The notes: generated by a model from the letters alone, not told the origin. A stretch of 64,000 bases of DNA from Chitinophaga sp. XS-30 (GCF_008086345.1 NZ_CP043006.1:4400032-4464031); one strand, 5' to 3'. Shown: positions 17,499 to 27,102, counted from the stretch's first letter. A program made the numbers and translations.

Positions 17499-19604
17499 AT
17501 GCATATTAAAACCATCACAAAAAGCCTGATCCTGGCAACCATTATGATCACCGGAAATGAAGCCGCGGCACAAGCACCCGCAACCGACAATCCTTTTTTG
17601 AAAACATATACGACGCCGTTCGGCGTACCGCCTTTCGATCTCATCCGGCCGGAGCACATTCTGCCGGCTTTTGAAGAAGGCATGACAGCGCAGAACCGGC
17701 TTATTGCGACTATCCGCACGCAGCAAACCGCTCCCACATTCGCCGGCACCATTTTGGCACTGGAAAAAAGCGGCGCACTGTTGCGGAAGGTCAGCACCGT
17801 GTTCTACAATCTCACATCAGCCAATACCAACCCGGAACTGGAAAGCATCTCCCGGCAACTGGCGCCCAAAATGGCGCAGCACCATGACGATATTTACCTG
17901 GATACCGTGCTCTTCCAGCTGATCAAAACTGTACACGATCATCCCGGCAACCTCAATCCTGAACAAAAACGGCTGCTGGAAAAAACCTACAAATCCTTCG
18001 TGCGAAGCGGCGCCAGTCTGAATACGGACAAGCAGGCCCGGATGCGGGAGATCAATAAAGAGCTGTCCCTGCTCACCGTGCGCTTTGGGCAGAACCTGCT
18101 GGCGGAGACGAACAGTTTTGAGCTGATCGTGGACCGGGAAGAAGATCTTGCAGGCTTGCCTGCTTCCCTGAAAGACGCCGCGGCGATATCCGCCCGGGAA
18201 GCCGGAAAACCGGGGAAATGGCGCTTCACCCTGCACAATGCCAGTGTGATGCCTTTCCTGCAATATTCCGCCAACCGGAGCTTGCGGGAGATCATGTACA
18301 AGGCATATACCAACCGTTGCAACCAGGATAACGACAAGGATAACAAGGAGATCGTGGCAAGGCTGGCCGCGCTCCGGGGGGATAAGGCTGCCCTGCTGGG
18401 ATATGACAGCCATGCGGACTTCATCCTGGAAGAGAATATGGCCAAAACGCCTGCAAAAGCCAATGAACTGCTGAACCGCCTGTGGACCGCTGCCCTGCCG
18501 GTGGCAAAAGAAGAAGCGGCCGCCATGCAGGAAGTGATGGACCGGGAAGGGAAAAACGAACAACTGCAGGCCTGGGACTGGTTCTATTACGCGGACAAAG
18601 TGCGGAAAGAAAAGTACAGTTACGATGCGGAAACGCTACGCCCCTATTTCAAACTGGAAAATGTGCGCGACGGCATTTTTACAGTAGCGAAAAAGCTGTA
18701 TGGGCTGACCTTTTCCGTCATCAAAGATATTCCCCGGTATCATGAAGATGTAATCGCTTACGAAGTGAAGGAAGCCGATGGAAAACACATCGGTGTAATA
18801 TATATGGATTTCTTTCCCCGGGCCTCCAAACGCGGCGGCGCCTGGATGACTTCCTACCGCAAACAGGCGGAAGGCGTGTCTCCCGTGGTATCCATCGTCT
18901 GCAATTTTTCAAAGCCCGCAGGTGACCAGCCTGCATTGCTCACGCCTGATGAAGTGGAGACCTTCTTCCATGAATTCGGACATGCCCTGCACGGCCTGTT
19001 GTCCGCCGTAACCTATGAAACCCTGTCCGGCACCTCCGTGCCGCGCGATTTTGTGGAACTACCCTCACAGATCATGGGGCATTGGGCCTTTGAGCCGGAA
19101 GTACTGCAATTTTATGCCAAACACCATGCAACCGGGGAGGTCATCCCGACAGAACTGGTGGATAAAATGAAACGCGCGTCCAAATTCAACCAGGGCTTCG
19201 CCACCGTGGAATACCTGGCCGCTTCCCTGCTGGATATGGCATACCACACGCTTCCGGCGGGACAAAAAATTGATCCGCTCAGCTTTGAGCAAACACAAAT
19301 GGCGCAGCTCGGGCTGATCGGCCAGATCGCGCCCCGGTACAGGAGCACTTACTTTCAGCATATTTTCTCCGGTGGATATTCCGCCGGGTATTACAGCTAC
19401 ATCTGGTCTGAAGTGCTGGACAGCGACGCATTTGCCGCATTCAAGGAAACCGGGGACATATTCGATCCGGAAACCGCGCGGTCGTTCCGCAGGAATGTGT
19501 TGGAAAAAGGCGATACGGACGACCCGATGAATCTCTACAAAGCTTTCCGGACAAGGGAACCCGAGGTAAAGTTCCTGCTGAAGAACCGGGGACTGGACAA
19601 ATAG
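17499..19604 (+). CDS. M3-family zinc peptidase (Dcp/OpdA type), exported
   Basis: A 701-residue metallopeptidase. A signal peptide (MHIKTITKSLILATIMITGNEAAAQ) points to the periplasm. The zinc site is FFHEFGHALHGLLS (H491, E492, H495), followed by the third ligand region GTSVPRDFVELPSQIMGHW; the family block YSAGYYSYIWSEVLDSDAFAAF is near the C-terminus. Size and layout match peptidyl-dipeptidase Dcp, which removes C-terminal dipeptides from oligopeptides. It starts 12 bp after mrpG on the same strand, so read-through from the Mrp operon is possible, though the functions are not linked in an obvious way. A strong hairpin follows. Confidence 0.93.
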   Translation: MHIKTITKSLILATIMITGNEAAAQAPATDNPFLKTYTTPFGVPPFDLIRPEHILPAFEEGMTAQNRLIATIRTQQTAPTFAGTILALEKSGALLRKVSTVFYNLTSANTNPELESISRQLAPKMAQHHDDIYLDTVLFQLIKTVHDHPGNLNPEQKRLLEKTYKSFVRSGASLNTDKQARMREINKELSLLTVRFGQNLLAETNSFELIVDREEDLAGLPASLKDAAAISAREAGKPGKWRFTLHNASVMPFLQYSANRSLREIMYKAYTNRCNQDNDKDNKEIVARLAALRGDKAALLGYDSHADFILEENMAKTPAKANELLNRLWTAALPVAKEEAAAMQEVMDREGKNEQLQAWDWFYYADKVRKEKYSYDAETLRPYFKLENVRDGIFTVAKKLYGLTFSVIKDIPRYHEDVIAYEVKEADGKHIGVIYMDFFPRASKRGGAWMTSYRKQAEGVSPVVSIVCNFSKPAGDQPALLTPDEVETFFHEFGHALHGLLSAVTYETLSGTSVPRDFVELPSQIMGHWAFEPEVLQFYAKHHATGEVIPTELVDKMKRASKFNQGFATVEYLAASLLDMAYHTLPAGQKIDPLSFEQTQMAQLGLIGQIAPRYRSTYFQHIFSGGYSAGYYSYIWSEVLDSDAFAAFKETGDIFDPETARSFRRNVLEKGDTDDPMNLYKAFRTREPEVKFLLKNRGLDK

Positions 19605-19624
19605 TCCTTAAAAGAAACTGACAG

Positions 19625-19719
19625 CGGCGGCTGTCTCAAAAGCAATTTTTATTCGTGTGCCTGATAGAGATATTTTTCGTTTACGCGCCCGTCAAATTGC
19701 TTTTGAGACAACTCCGCCG
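19625..19719. terminator. Long inverted repeat with TGTCTCAAAA/TTTTGAGACA arms
   Basis: Left arm CGGCGG then TGTCTCAAAAGCAATTT (within 19625-19648) pairs with AAATTGCTTTTGAGACA then CCGCCG (within 19694-19719). The inner 17 bp are perfect; a small bulge separates the GC clamp; the loop is about 45 nt. It lies between the converging ends of the M3 peptidase and the thioredoxin-domain gene, so it likely ends both transcripts. Similar ends occur at 25569-25622 and 42604-42690. Confidence 0.65.
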
Positions 19720-19760
19720 TCTATATGCATTTCCAACGTCCGGTTGAATTTCCTAAGGAA

Positions 19761-21263
19761 TTACAGATACTCCAGCAGCTGTGTGTCCAGCAACAGTCCT
19801 TCACTCGGCCTCCTGGCCTTTTTCACGGCTACGCCGCCGTCTTTCCCGAAAATAAAGAAGGTGGGATAACTTCTCATCTTCTCTCCGGGCAACAGTTCCT
19901 CCCAGATATGTTCAATGCGGTCGTTCGGCATGCGCACATGCTCCCCGGTGATGTTATTGACCTGCACATATTCCCGCCATTTCCCGTCGGCATCATCCTT
20001 GTCATTGCTGAGGTAGAGGAACACAATGTCGTTACCGTCCAATCGCGCCTTCAAATCAGGTACATAACCCATTTCTACCTTGCAGGGGCCGCACCAGGTG
20101 CCCCACACATCGAGATACACCACTTTCCCTTTGTACGGCGCCAGCAGTTGACGGAGAGAAGATATCTGCGCATAGTCTTTGCGAATGATGATATGGGGAT
20201 TACGCTTGCCTTCTTCAAGCTGTGCTTCCAGCCGGGCGATCAGCCTGCTGCCATCCGCAGCCTCCGTACCGTCCGCAAAATGTGTTGTAAGGAGCTGCAG
20301 CAGCTGGCGGGCCATCGACAGCTCTTTCATATTGCCGTAGTAGGTCAGCCGGTTGGACAACAGGCGCTCGTACTGCGCAGCCGGCAATTTTTTCTTCCCC
20401 ACCAGCATGGTGACCATCTCGTCCCCAAAACTGTTCGCCAGTTTCATCAGGGAATCGAAAGGCAAGCCTGCCGCTTCCTCCAGCAGCAGCTGCCCCCTTT
20501 CCTTATCCTTCCTGTATATCTTCCCGATCTTTATCATTTCATGCTTCGCGTACGCTGATAAAAAATACCCGGCATACGGGCTGCTTTCCATATCCTGCAT
20601 GGAGGGAAGACCCGTCATCGACATCAGTGTATCCGCCCAGGCCTGTTCCGCCGGGTTCTTTGTATAACTGTTCAGCACCATCGAAAATTCATCCATATTC
20701 AGCGAATAATAATACCTGATATGCGTCATGAGCGATTTGCCGATGATCTTTGGCAACCGGGCATCAGCAACAATGCCGCGCAGGCTGTCCGCTTCCCGGA
20801 GAATGGATGGCAAGAGTACGTTCAGCAGGGAGTCCTCCCCCATCTTTCCATATGGATTCCCGGAAGAGAATTCTTTCATGAAAAACGGGCGCGGCGGAAA
20901 GAAAGCATGTATCATCATATTCTCTGTTGCTCCCTTGCCCTTGTACTTCATGGTACCGGGCAGATCACCTGCATCGAAGGTGACATGCAGCGGCCTGCCG
21001 GGACTAAGCAGCAGTTGTTGCTTCTTTTTGTTGTAATGCAGGGTAACGAATACCGGGGCGTTCTGAGGGAGACTGAAGGAAAAAGTGCCTTCAGGGCCTA
21101 TTTTGCTGTATATGGAATTTTCCCGCTGATACCAGACATCCCGGGAGATGTTCAGTTCCGCTTCTCCATCTACGGCCCCGTTGATCTTCCCCGTCAGGAT
21201 GGATTGCGCAAAACCCGCATACGCGCCGCACAAAACCAGGATACATAACAAATATTTTTTCAT
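19761..21263 (-). CDS. Exported TlpA/ResA-like thioredoxin-domain protein
   Basis: A 500-residue exported protein. Signal peptide residues 1-19 (ending GFAQ), an N-terminal beta-rich region (residues 20-110) like the DUF4369 domain that often precedes thioredoxin domains in Bacteroidota, a helical middle region (130-360), and a C-terminal TlpA-like thioredoxin domain with the redox motif WCGPC near residue 390 and a cis-Pro in SYPTFFIF. It probably reduces disulfides in the periplasm. It follows the GH16 gene on the same strand, but a terminator (21384-21415) lies between, so it is likely transcribed separately. The last residues KKARRPSEGLLLDTQLLEYL are typical of the family. Confidence 0.88.
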   Translation of the reverse strand: MKKYLLCILVLCGAYAGFAQSILTGKINGAVDGEAELNISRDVWYQRENSIYSKIGPEGTFSFSLPQNAPVFVTLHYNKKKQQLLLSPGRPLHVTFDAGDLPGTMKYKGKGATENMMIHAFFPPRPFFMKEFSSGNPYGKMGEDSLLNVLLPSILREADSLRGIVADARLPKIIGKSLMTHIRYYYSLNMDEFSMVLNSYTKNPAEQAWADTLMSMTGLPSMQDMESSPYAGYFLSAYAKHEMIKIGKIYRKDKERGQLLLEEAAGLPFDSLMKLANSFGDEMVTMLVGKKKLPAAQYERLLSNRLTYYGNMKELSMARQLLQLLTTHFADGTEAADGSRLIARLEAQLEEGKRNPHIIIRKDYAQISSLRQLLAPYKGKVVYLDVWGTWCGPCKVEMGYVPDLKARLDGNDIVFLYLSNDKDDADGKWREYVQVNNITGEHVRMPNDRIEHIWEELLPGEKMRSYPTFFIFGKDGGVAVKKARRPSEGLLLDTQLLEYL

Positions 21264-21383
21264 TGCAGATCATTTCCTGCAAGAATAAAACACCTGCGCT
21301 CATGCAGATGCCGGATGTGACCAATGCACCGGAAAATGTGACGAACAGCCGTTCCTGTCTGTATTTTAGCTAACCCCAATAAA

Positions 21384-21415
21384 GAAGGGGCGCTGAAAAA
21401 ACCCGGCGCCCCTTC
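21384..21415 (-). terminator. Intrinsic terminator of the GH16 gene
   Basis: GAAGGGGCGC pairs with GCGCCCCTTC (10 bp, arms 21384-21393 and 21406-21415) over a 12-nt loop. On the minus strand the stem is followed by TTTATT. It lies 19 bp after the GH16 stop codon. Confidence 0.75.
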
Positions 21416-21433
21416 CAAAAGAAAATTTATCTG

Positions 21434-24400
21434 CTACAACCTGATCAACCGCAAACTCTCCGTCTCCCTGTCCCCTTCCAGCTTCAGGATATACATGCCG
21501 CTCTGCAGGAAACCAAGATCCAGGTCAAGCCTTGCCTGTCCGGATGATATATTCCACCTGCGCACCATTTTCCCCTGCATATCGAGCAATGTGGCCGTTT
21601 TGTAAACACCAGCGCTCATTTCCACTACTGCCATACTGTTCACCGGGTTAGGATACAGGCGTGCTCCGATGATGCCTTTTGTTTCCTGCGGTTTCGCAAA
21701 GGCCATACCACCGGCATTCAGACTGTCCGGCGCACAGTTATCGATGCTGAACCAGTTGAATTTGAAAGTTCCGGAATGCACATGTATGCCCGTATAACTC
21801 AGTGCCGGCAAAGTGATGGTATCCGTAATGGTTTGCCATGCCCCGCCGGTGGACGGTATGTCGATGGTGCCGAAAACCATGCCGCTGTGGCCCACACGGA
21901 TCTGCGCGGGAGCTGTTGTAGACACGCGGAAGCTGATGTTGTACAAACCGGGTACCGGTACGTTCAGCGTATTGTAAGCAAAGTAGTCATTCACCCAAAG
22001 CCCGGCGTAATTTTGTCCGCCGCCGATATCCGTGCATGGTTGCAGGTATGGGCCGGGAGCCTTCGCGCTGGCCGTTTCCGCTTCGTATTTGTCGTTCACG
22101 GTGCAGGCATTGGCCACCACGTTCACGCCGGCAGTGCCGCTGATGGAATCCGCTGCAGCGGTGACCGTATAAGTACCGGAGGTAAGCCCCGCCGTGAGCA
22201 GGCCGCCGGAAGTGATGGTATTTCCAGTGCCGCTCACACTCCAGGTCACTGCTGGCAGCACCATGGTGTTGCTGTCCGCATCATACCCGGTGGCTGTGAA
22301 TTGCAGATATCCCCCAGCGGCTACATTGGCGGAATCCGGTGTTACCTCGATACGGGTCAGCACCTGCGGTTCATCCGCACAGTTGTCTATGCTGAACCAG
22401 TTGAATTTAAAGGAGCCGGACATTACATGTATGCCGGTATAGGTCAATGCCGGCAGCGTGATGGTATCACTGACGGTTTTCCATACACCGCCGGTGGAGG
22501 GGATGCTGATGGTGCCGAATGTATATCCGCTATGCCCGATCTTCACCGAAGCGGCGGCAGTGGATAATACCCGCAGGCTGATGCGGTACCTGCCGGCAAC
22601 GGGAACGTTCAGGGTATTGTAGGCGAACCATTTGCCGGTGTTCAGTCCGGCGAAATTCTGGCCGCCGCCAATATCTGTACAGGTTTCCAGGTAAGGTCCG
22701 GAAGCATGGTTGGATGAGCTTTCCGCTTCATGTTTATTGTTGACCGTACAGGTGTAACCGGTGGTGACCGACGCTGTGCCACTCACCGTATCCGCTGTTG
22801 CCGTCACGGTGTAGGTACCCGGATCGTTTCCGGCGGTCAATATCCCGCCGGTGGAAATAGTGTTGCCGGAGCCAGATACTCCCCATACAATAGCCGGGGG
22901 GGCAGACATCACGCTGTCAAACTGGTCGTATGCCGTTGCCGTGAATTGCTGTGAAGCGTTCAGCGGGACCATGATGGTGTCCGGGCTGATCGCGATACGC
23001 GTAAGCACAGGCACCGGCGTTACTTCTGCTATAGCCGTTCCCGTTATACATTCTGCTGTTGCTGAAATGGTGTAGGTACCAGTTACGGCGCCGGAGGTGA
23101 ACAGACCTGCGGCATCGATCTCGTTGGCGGCGCCGGTCACGGACCATACCGGTGTGATGGATACCAGGTTGCTGTCCGCATCATATCCCTTTGCGGTGAA
23201 TTGCCGGGTATTTCCGGCAACAAGTTTCACGCTGTCCGGCGTAATGTCTATCCGTGCGAGGGCGATATCTTCAGCATCCACGATCTCCAGCCAGTTGAAG
23301 TTCCAGCCGGAAGCATTGGCCCAGATGCGGATAGTTTGCTGCCCGGCTTCCAGGTGTATTGGCGCGGAGGCTACGGATATCCAGTTCTGCCAGCCGCCGC
23401 TGGCCGGAAGGGCTACCGTGGCAAGGGTCGCTGTGTCCAGCTGCACTTTCAGGCTGGTGTTGTAGCTGACGGCCACCCGGAAACGCAGGCGGTAATCGCC
23501 GGCAGACGGTACATCAATATCATACTCCATCCAGGTACCGGCGCCGATGTAACTTACATTCAGCACGCCGCTGGTATCCTGTGTGGCTTCCGTGCAGCAT
23601 ACATTGCCATTATCAAAATCCTCGGCTTCTATCCTGGCCGGCACCGGTTTATAGTTCACCGGCCGCACGTTGAAGTTCGTGGAACCGGATACGGTCACGG
23701 AATCTACAGTAGCCGTAGCCGTTACCACCCCCGAGGTTTGCAGCGTAGCCAGACCGGCGGAGTCGATCGTATTACCCGCTCCGGTGATGCTCCAGACCGG
23801 CGTTATGGGCATGTCGTGCTCATTCTGGTCAAAGGCTTTCGCGGTGTATTGCTGTGTTTTGCCCGGCACAAAGGACAGGTCTTTGGGCGTTACCACTACG
23901 GAATCCAGCACCGGTGTACCGAGGCCTTTCTGATATACCCGTACATAGTCCACCATCATACTGTCCGGCCAGTCCGCTTCAAATATGGAGCCGCCCATAC
24001 CGCCGCCGATGGCTACGTTCAGGATGACATGGAATTTCTGATCGAAGGGCCAGTCTTTCCAGTCCGTTTGCGGATTGGCGTAGGTGTACACATGTATGCT
24101 GTCATAAGAGAACCGCAGGGAATCCGGGCTCCATTCCACCGCATAAAGGTGATAATTGTCCGCTGCGTCGGGGATGCTGCGCGAGCCGCTGAGGTGGCCG
24201 CCGTTCATCCAGTTATTATTTTGCGTATGCACCGTGGATAATACGTTCCCGTAGTTATTCCCCACATGTTCCATGATATCTATCTCGCCGCTGCGGGGCC
24301 AGCCGCCGTATGCGCTCGTAGTTGGCATCAGCCAGATAGCAGGCCAGGAGCCGCGGGCGCGGGGCAACTTGGCCAAAACTTCCACTTTGCCGTACAGGAA

Positions 24401-25510
24401 ATCCATTTTCCCCTGCGAGATCATTCTTCCGGATGACCAGGGTTCGTTGGGGTTGCCGTCAGGAAAATCCTTCTTTCCTTTGATGATGAGCTTGCCGTTC
24501 TCCACACGGATGTTGTCGTGCGTAGTATCTGTGTACACCTGCTGTTCGCCGTTGATCCAGCCTTTGGGGCGCGGGTCCACCGTCCATTTGCTGCGGTCAG
24601 GCAGGCCATCTACATTGAATTCATCCTGATAGATCATCGTCCAAGCCGGATTCCCTTCAAATACCACATTCCCTTTCGCCAGATACATAGCGGTATTGGG
24701 ATTTTGCAGTTCAGCGCTGTCTATCTGCAATTGCAATACAGTTCGGGAATAGTTGGCCGGGGAATTGCCGCTGAGCGTGATGGTGGCAATGCTGTCATTT
24801 ACCCGGTGAACGCTGTCTATCGAAACCCCTTGCGGCAGATTGAGGGCCGTCCAGTTAGCGGTATTCAGTGTGGACGAAAAAATATCCCCGTTCACTTTCG
24901 CCTGCAAAACAGTGCCATGCTCCTGCCCCATTGCCACAGTGGTATTGGTCAGCGTAATGCCGGTGGGATTGGGCGCCTGCACCAGGTCGAAATACAAGGT
25001 ACCGGCGGCCTTTTGGCCATCGATATAATGTATGCCGATGTAATTCAGGTCTGTGCGGTGGCTGACGCTCTGGAAATTGAAGGTGGCTTCTTCCCAGCGG
25101 TTGATCTGGCTGACCTTGTAGGTGAAGTACACCGCTTTCGTATAGTCGCTGCCGGGTTGAAGCTTGAATAATATCTCATCTTTCGTAGACGCATACACGA
25201 GCATTTTGAACACGCTGTTCGCCGTGAGATCAAAGGGCTGCAGCATGCTGCAATTGGCGCTCATGTACTCGAAGCAGCTGGTGTCTTTGATGAACCGGGC
25301 TACATGGGAGCTGGTGTTAAGGCCGGATGGCTGGGGGTTTGGCACATTGAACTGTACGCCGCCGGTAGCGCCCGCTCCGGCGTAATAGGTCCATCTGCCG
25401 GAGCAAAGGCCATTGCCTTCCATATCGTCCAGCAGGAGAAATTGCGCGTTCAGCCGGCCGGAGATCAGCAGACAGCACAACACAAAGAGTGTGGTAAACT
25501 TGTTTTTCAT
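21434..25510 (-). CDS. Modular GH16 beta-glucanase with CBM6, Ig-like and T9SS C-terminal domains
   Basis: A 1358-residue secreted enzyme, the effector of the minus-strand polysaccharide locus. Order: signal peptide (1-22); beta-sandwich region with Cys residues (24-180); linker (180-285); GH16 catalytic domain (about 288-528) with GEIDIMEHVG, nucleophile E409, assisting D411 and acid/base E414; Big2-like domain (535-615); CBM6 (622-745, IEAEDFD start); two Big2-like domains (750-830, 836-915); CBM6-like (923-1044); Big2-like (1050-1131); CBM6-like (1136-1259); and a type IX secretion sorting domain (1283-1358, LYPNPVNSMAVVEM...GMYILKL). GH16 members of this layout cut beta-1,3- or mixed beta-1,3/1,4-glucans such as laminarin. 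The sorting domain sends it across the outer membrane. Confidence 0.93.
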   Translation of the reverse strand: MKNKFTTLFVLCCLLISGRLNAQFLLLDDMEGNGLCSGRWTYYAGAGATGGVQFNVPNPQPSGLNTSSHVARFIKDTSCFEYMSANCSMLQPFDLTANSVFKMLVYASTKDEILFKLQPGSDYTKAVYFTYKVSQINRWEEATFNFQSVSHRTDLNYIGIHYIDGQKAAGTLYFDLVQAPNPTGITLTNTTVAMGQEHGTVLQAKVNGDIFSSTLNTANWTALNLPQGVSIDSVHRVNDSIATITLSGNSPANYSRTVLQLQIDSAELQNPNTAMYLAKGNVVFEGNPAWTMIYQDEFNVDGLPDRSKWTVDPRPKGWINGEQQVYTDTTHDNIRVENGKLIIKGKKDFPDGNPNEPWSSGRMISQGKMDFLYGKVEVLAKLPRARGSWPAIWLMPTTSAYGGWPRSGEIDIMEHVGNNYGNVLSTVHTQNNNWMNGGHLSGSRSIPDAADNYHLYAVEWSPDSLRFSYDSIHVYTYANPQTDWKDWPFDQKFHVILNVAIGGGMGGSIFEADWPDSMMVDYVRVYQKGLGTPVLDSVVVTPKDLSFVPGKTQQYTAKAFDQNEHDMPITPVWSITGAGNTIDSAGLATLQTSGVVTATATVDSVTVSGSTNFNVRPVNYKPVPARIEAEDFDNGNVCCTEATQDTSGVLNVSYIGAGTWMEYDIDVPSAGDYRLRFRVAVSYNTSLKVQLDTATLATVALPASGGWQNWISVASAPIHLEAGQQTIRIWANASGWNFNWLEIVDAEDIALARIDITPDSVKLVAGNTRQFTAKGYDADSNLVSITPVWSVTGAANEIDAAGLFTSGAVTGTYTISATAECITGTAIAEVTPVPVLTRIAISPDTIMVPLNASQQFTATAYDQFDSVMSAPPAIVWGVSGSGNTISTGGILTAGNDPGTYTVTATADTVSGTASVTTGYTCTVNNKHEAESSSNHASGPYLETCTDIGGGQNFAGLNTGKWFAYNTLNVPVAGRYRISLRVLSTAAASVKIGHSGYTFGTISIPSTGGVWKTVSDTITLPALTYTGIHVMSGSFKFNWFSIDNCADEPQVLTRIEVTPDSANVAAGGYLQFTATGYDADSNTMVLPAVTWSVSGTGNTITSGGLLTAGLTSGTYTVTAAADSISGTAGVNVVANACTVNDKYEAETASAKAPGPYLQPCTDIGGGQNYAGLWVNDYFAYNTLNVPVPGLYNISFRVSTTAPAQIRVGHSGMVFGTIDIPSTGGAWQTITDTITLPALSYTGIHVHSGTFKFNWFSIDNCAPDSLNAGGMAFAKPQETKGIIGARLYPNPVNSMAVVEMSAGVYKTATLLDMQGKMVRRWNISSGQARLDLDLGFLQSGMYILKLEGDRETESLRLIRL
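21734..22105 (-). repeat. CBM6-like module, copy 2 of a duplicated pair
   Basis: Encodes residues 1136-1259 of the GH16 protein. It is close to 22379-22744 (residues 923-1044): both have the EAE start, CTDIGGGQN, FAYNTLNVPV, VGHSG/IGHSG, GTIxIPSTGG, DTITLPAL, YTGIHV and KFNWFSIDNC. The third, upstream CBM6 (residues 622-745) is much more diverged, so this pair is a recent in-gene duplication. Confidence 0.8.
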
Positions 25511-25568
25511 AACGTGTCATTTTTATACGTGGATAGTGTTCTCTCTTCGATCAGCTGCGGAAAATAAC

Positions 25569-25622
25569 GACTGTCCCAAAAGCGCGCCGGGCATTTCCGT
25601 CCGGAGAATATTTGAGACAGCC
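25569..25622. terminator. Hairpin after the susD-like gene, GACTGTCCCAAA/TTTGAGACAGCC arms
   Basis: GACTGTCCCAAA (25569-25580) pairs with TTTGAGACAGCC (25611-25622) with two G:U-type mismatches; inside it CCGG (25587-25590) and CCGG (25601-25604) can form an inner stem. It lies 8 bp after the susD stop codon and before the GH16 gene. It shares its ends with the element at 19625-19719 and may lower expression of the GH16 gene relative to susCD. Confidence 0.55.
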
Positions 25623-25629
25623 GTGCTGT

Positions 25630-27081
25630 TTACAAATTCGGATTCACCAGGGCATCCGCACCGGGTATCGGCATCCAGTAATGCTGTTGGGTAATGGGGC
25701 CGGCCGGCTTCAGGTCGTCCGCATGTTTGTTCGCATTGGCTTCGGCCACCATATCCAGCCGTACCAGGTCGAACCAGCGGTTCCATTCCCCGGCGAATTC
25801 CCAGGCCCTTTCATCGATCACCGCTTTGATAAAATCGTCCGTACCAAGGCCAGGAGTCAGGTCGCCCAGCCCTGCACGAAAGCGAACGGCATTGACCGCA
25901 TTGTAAGCCTCCGTATCTGGCGCCGCGGAAGACCTTGCCTGCGCTTCCGCATAGATGAGCAGCACATGCGCATAGCGGATCATCAGCACGGGGCTGTTGG
26001 ACATATAAACAGCCGGATTGCCGGTCTGTACCCGGAACTTTTTATAGTACGGATGTTTGGTGGCAAGGTTCTGCCAGGGGATCGGCGTGGTAGTACCGGG
26101 TTTGATGAACGCCGTGGAAAACGTGGCATCCTTGCGCGATCCGGCCGGGAAATCGTTATAAAAATTCAGCTCCGGGAAAAAGTCGCTCCAGCCTGCCTCT
26201 TCATCAGGCATACCGGACACGCCGTAGAATGAATTGTAAGTGATCCAGTTGCCGCGGGTGAACAGGGTGAATACATCTTCCGATGTGCCGCCGGTGAATA
26301 TCCGCAGAAAGCCATCCTGGTACAGATCGAATGCATAGATACCCTTGTTGTCGATCACCTCTTTCGCTTTAGCCGCAGCCAGTGCATATTTCGATGCATC
26401 GTTGACAGGCCATCCGCCCTGGGTGAGATACACATCCGCCAGCAATGCCTTCACCGATCCTTTGTTGGGCCTGCCGGGATGACGTTTAGTATTGGGCACC
26501 CACGCTTCCGCTTTGGCCAGGTCTTCTTCTATCAGTTTGTACACATCAGCGGGCGGGCTTTTTTGCAGGTTCAGGTATTCCTCCGAATATTTCTCGGAAG
26601 GGATGATCGGAATATCGCCCCAGTAGCGGGTCAGCCAGTAGTAACATAAGGCGCGCAAAAAACAGGCTTCGCCTACGATCTCCTGTATCTTCACCTCTTC
26701 TCCGTCCTGCACGGCGGTATAGTTGTTGATGATATTGGTCGTGGACTGAATGGTTTTGTAACAGCCGCGCCAGAGGGGGATCATGCGGCTGTTCAGCGAT
26801 GATACATTGAACCGGTCAAACTCCCGGAACTCCTCCTTGTTGGAACCGGGATGCGTGGTCAGATCGTCCGCGCCCATGCACATGGCGATCTGGGACACCG
26901 TTACGAAACCGCTTTCAAAACCAACCATCAGGCTGCTGTAAGCGCCGCTGAGCGCCGATTCCAGACCAGCCATATTGCTCAGGCCCGTTGTGCCCACCAC
27001 CAGGCCGCGGGGATCTTCCGTGAGCTGCTTGCTGCAACCGGCAGCAAGGGAAACAAGCAGTATAAAAAGTATCTTTTTCAT
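25630..27081 (-). CDS. SusD/RagB-like outer-membrane glycan-binding lipoprotein
   Basis: A 483-residue lipoprotein: lipobox SLAAGC with Cys16. SusD proteins sit as a lid on the SusC barrel and bind oligosaccharides at the cell surface. Family features seen: helical TPR-like core with YWLTRYWGDIPIIPSE, KAEAWVP...RPNKGSVKALLADVYLT, and the C-terminal VNAVRFRAGLGDL...DERAWEFAGEWNRWFDLVR block. It lies 21 bp after the susC-like gene. With the GH16 enzyme downstream, a beta-glucan ligand is the best guess; binding residues cannot be read from sequence. Confidence 0.95.
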   Translation of the reverse strand: MKKILFILLVSLAAGCSKQLTEDPRGLVVGTTGLSNMAGLESALSGAYSSLMVGFESGFVTVSQIAMCMGADDLTTHPGSNKEEFREFDRFNVSSLNSRMIPLWRGCYKTIQSTTNIINNYTAVQDGEEVKIQEIVGEACFLRALCYYWLTRYWGDIPIIPSEKYSEEYLNLQKSPPADVYKLIEEDLAKAEAWVPNTKRHPGRPNKGSVKALLADVYLTQGGWPVNDASKYALAAAKAKEVIDNKGIYAFDLYQDGFLRIFTGGTSEDVFTLFTRGNWITYNSFYGVSGMPDEEAGWSDFFPELNFYNDFPAGSRKDATFSTAFIKPGTTTPIPWQNLATKHPYYKKFRVQTGNPAVYMSNSPVLMIRYAHVLLIYAEAQARSSAAPDTEAYNAVNAVRFRAGLGDLTPGLGTDDFIKAVIDERAWEFAGEWNRWFDLVRLDMVAEANANKHADDLKPAGPITQQHYWMPIPGADALVNPNL

Positions 27082-27102
27082 CGAATATCTTTTACATGGA
27101 TT

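Noticed and set aside
19725..20558. 277-residue plus-strand frame opposite the thioredoxin-domain gene
   Set aside because: It is antisense to a confident gene with signal peptide and WCGPC motif; its own sequence shows no domain.
21734..22744. Direct DNA repeats taken as a possible mobile element or CRISPR-like array
   Set aside because: They encode duplicated CBM6 and Ig-like domains in frame within one gene, so they are protein module repeats.
23201..24241. 346-residue plus-strand frame opposite the GH16 gene
   Set aside because: Shadow of the GC-rich repeat-containing GH16 gene; composition is irregular and there is no recognisable fold.
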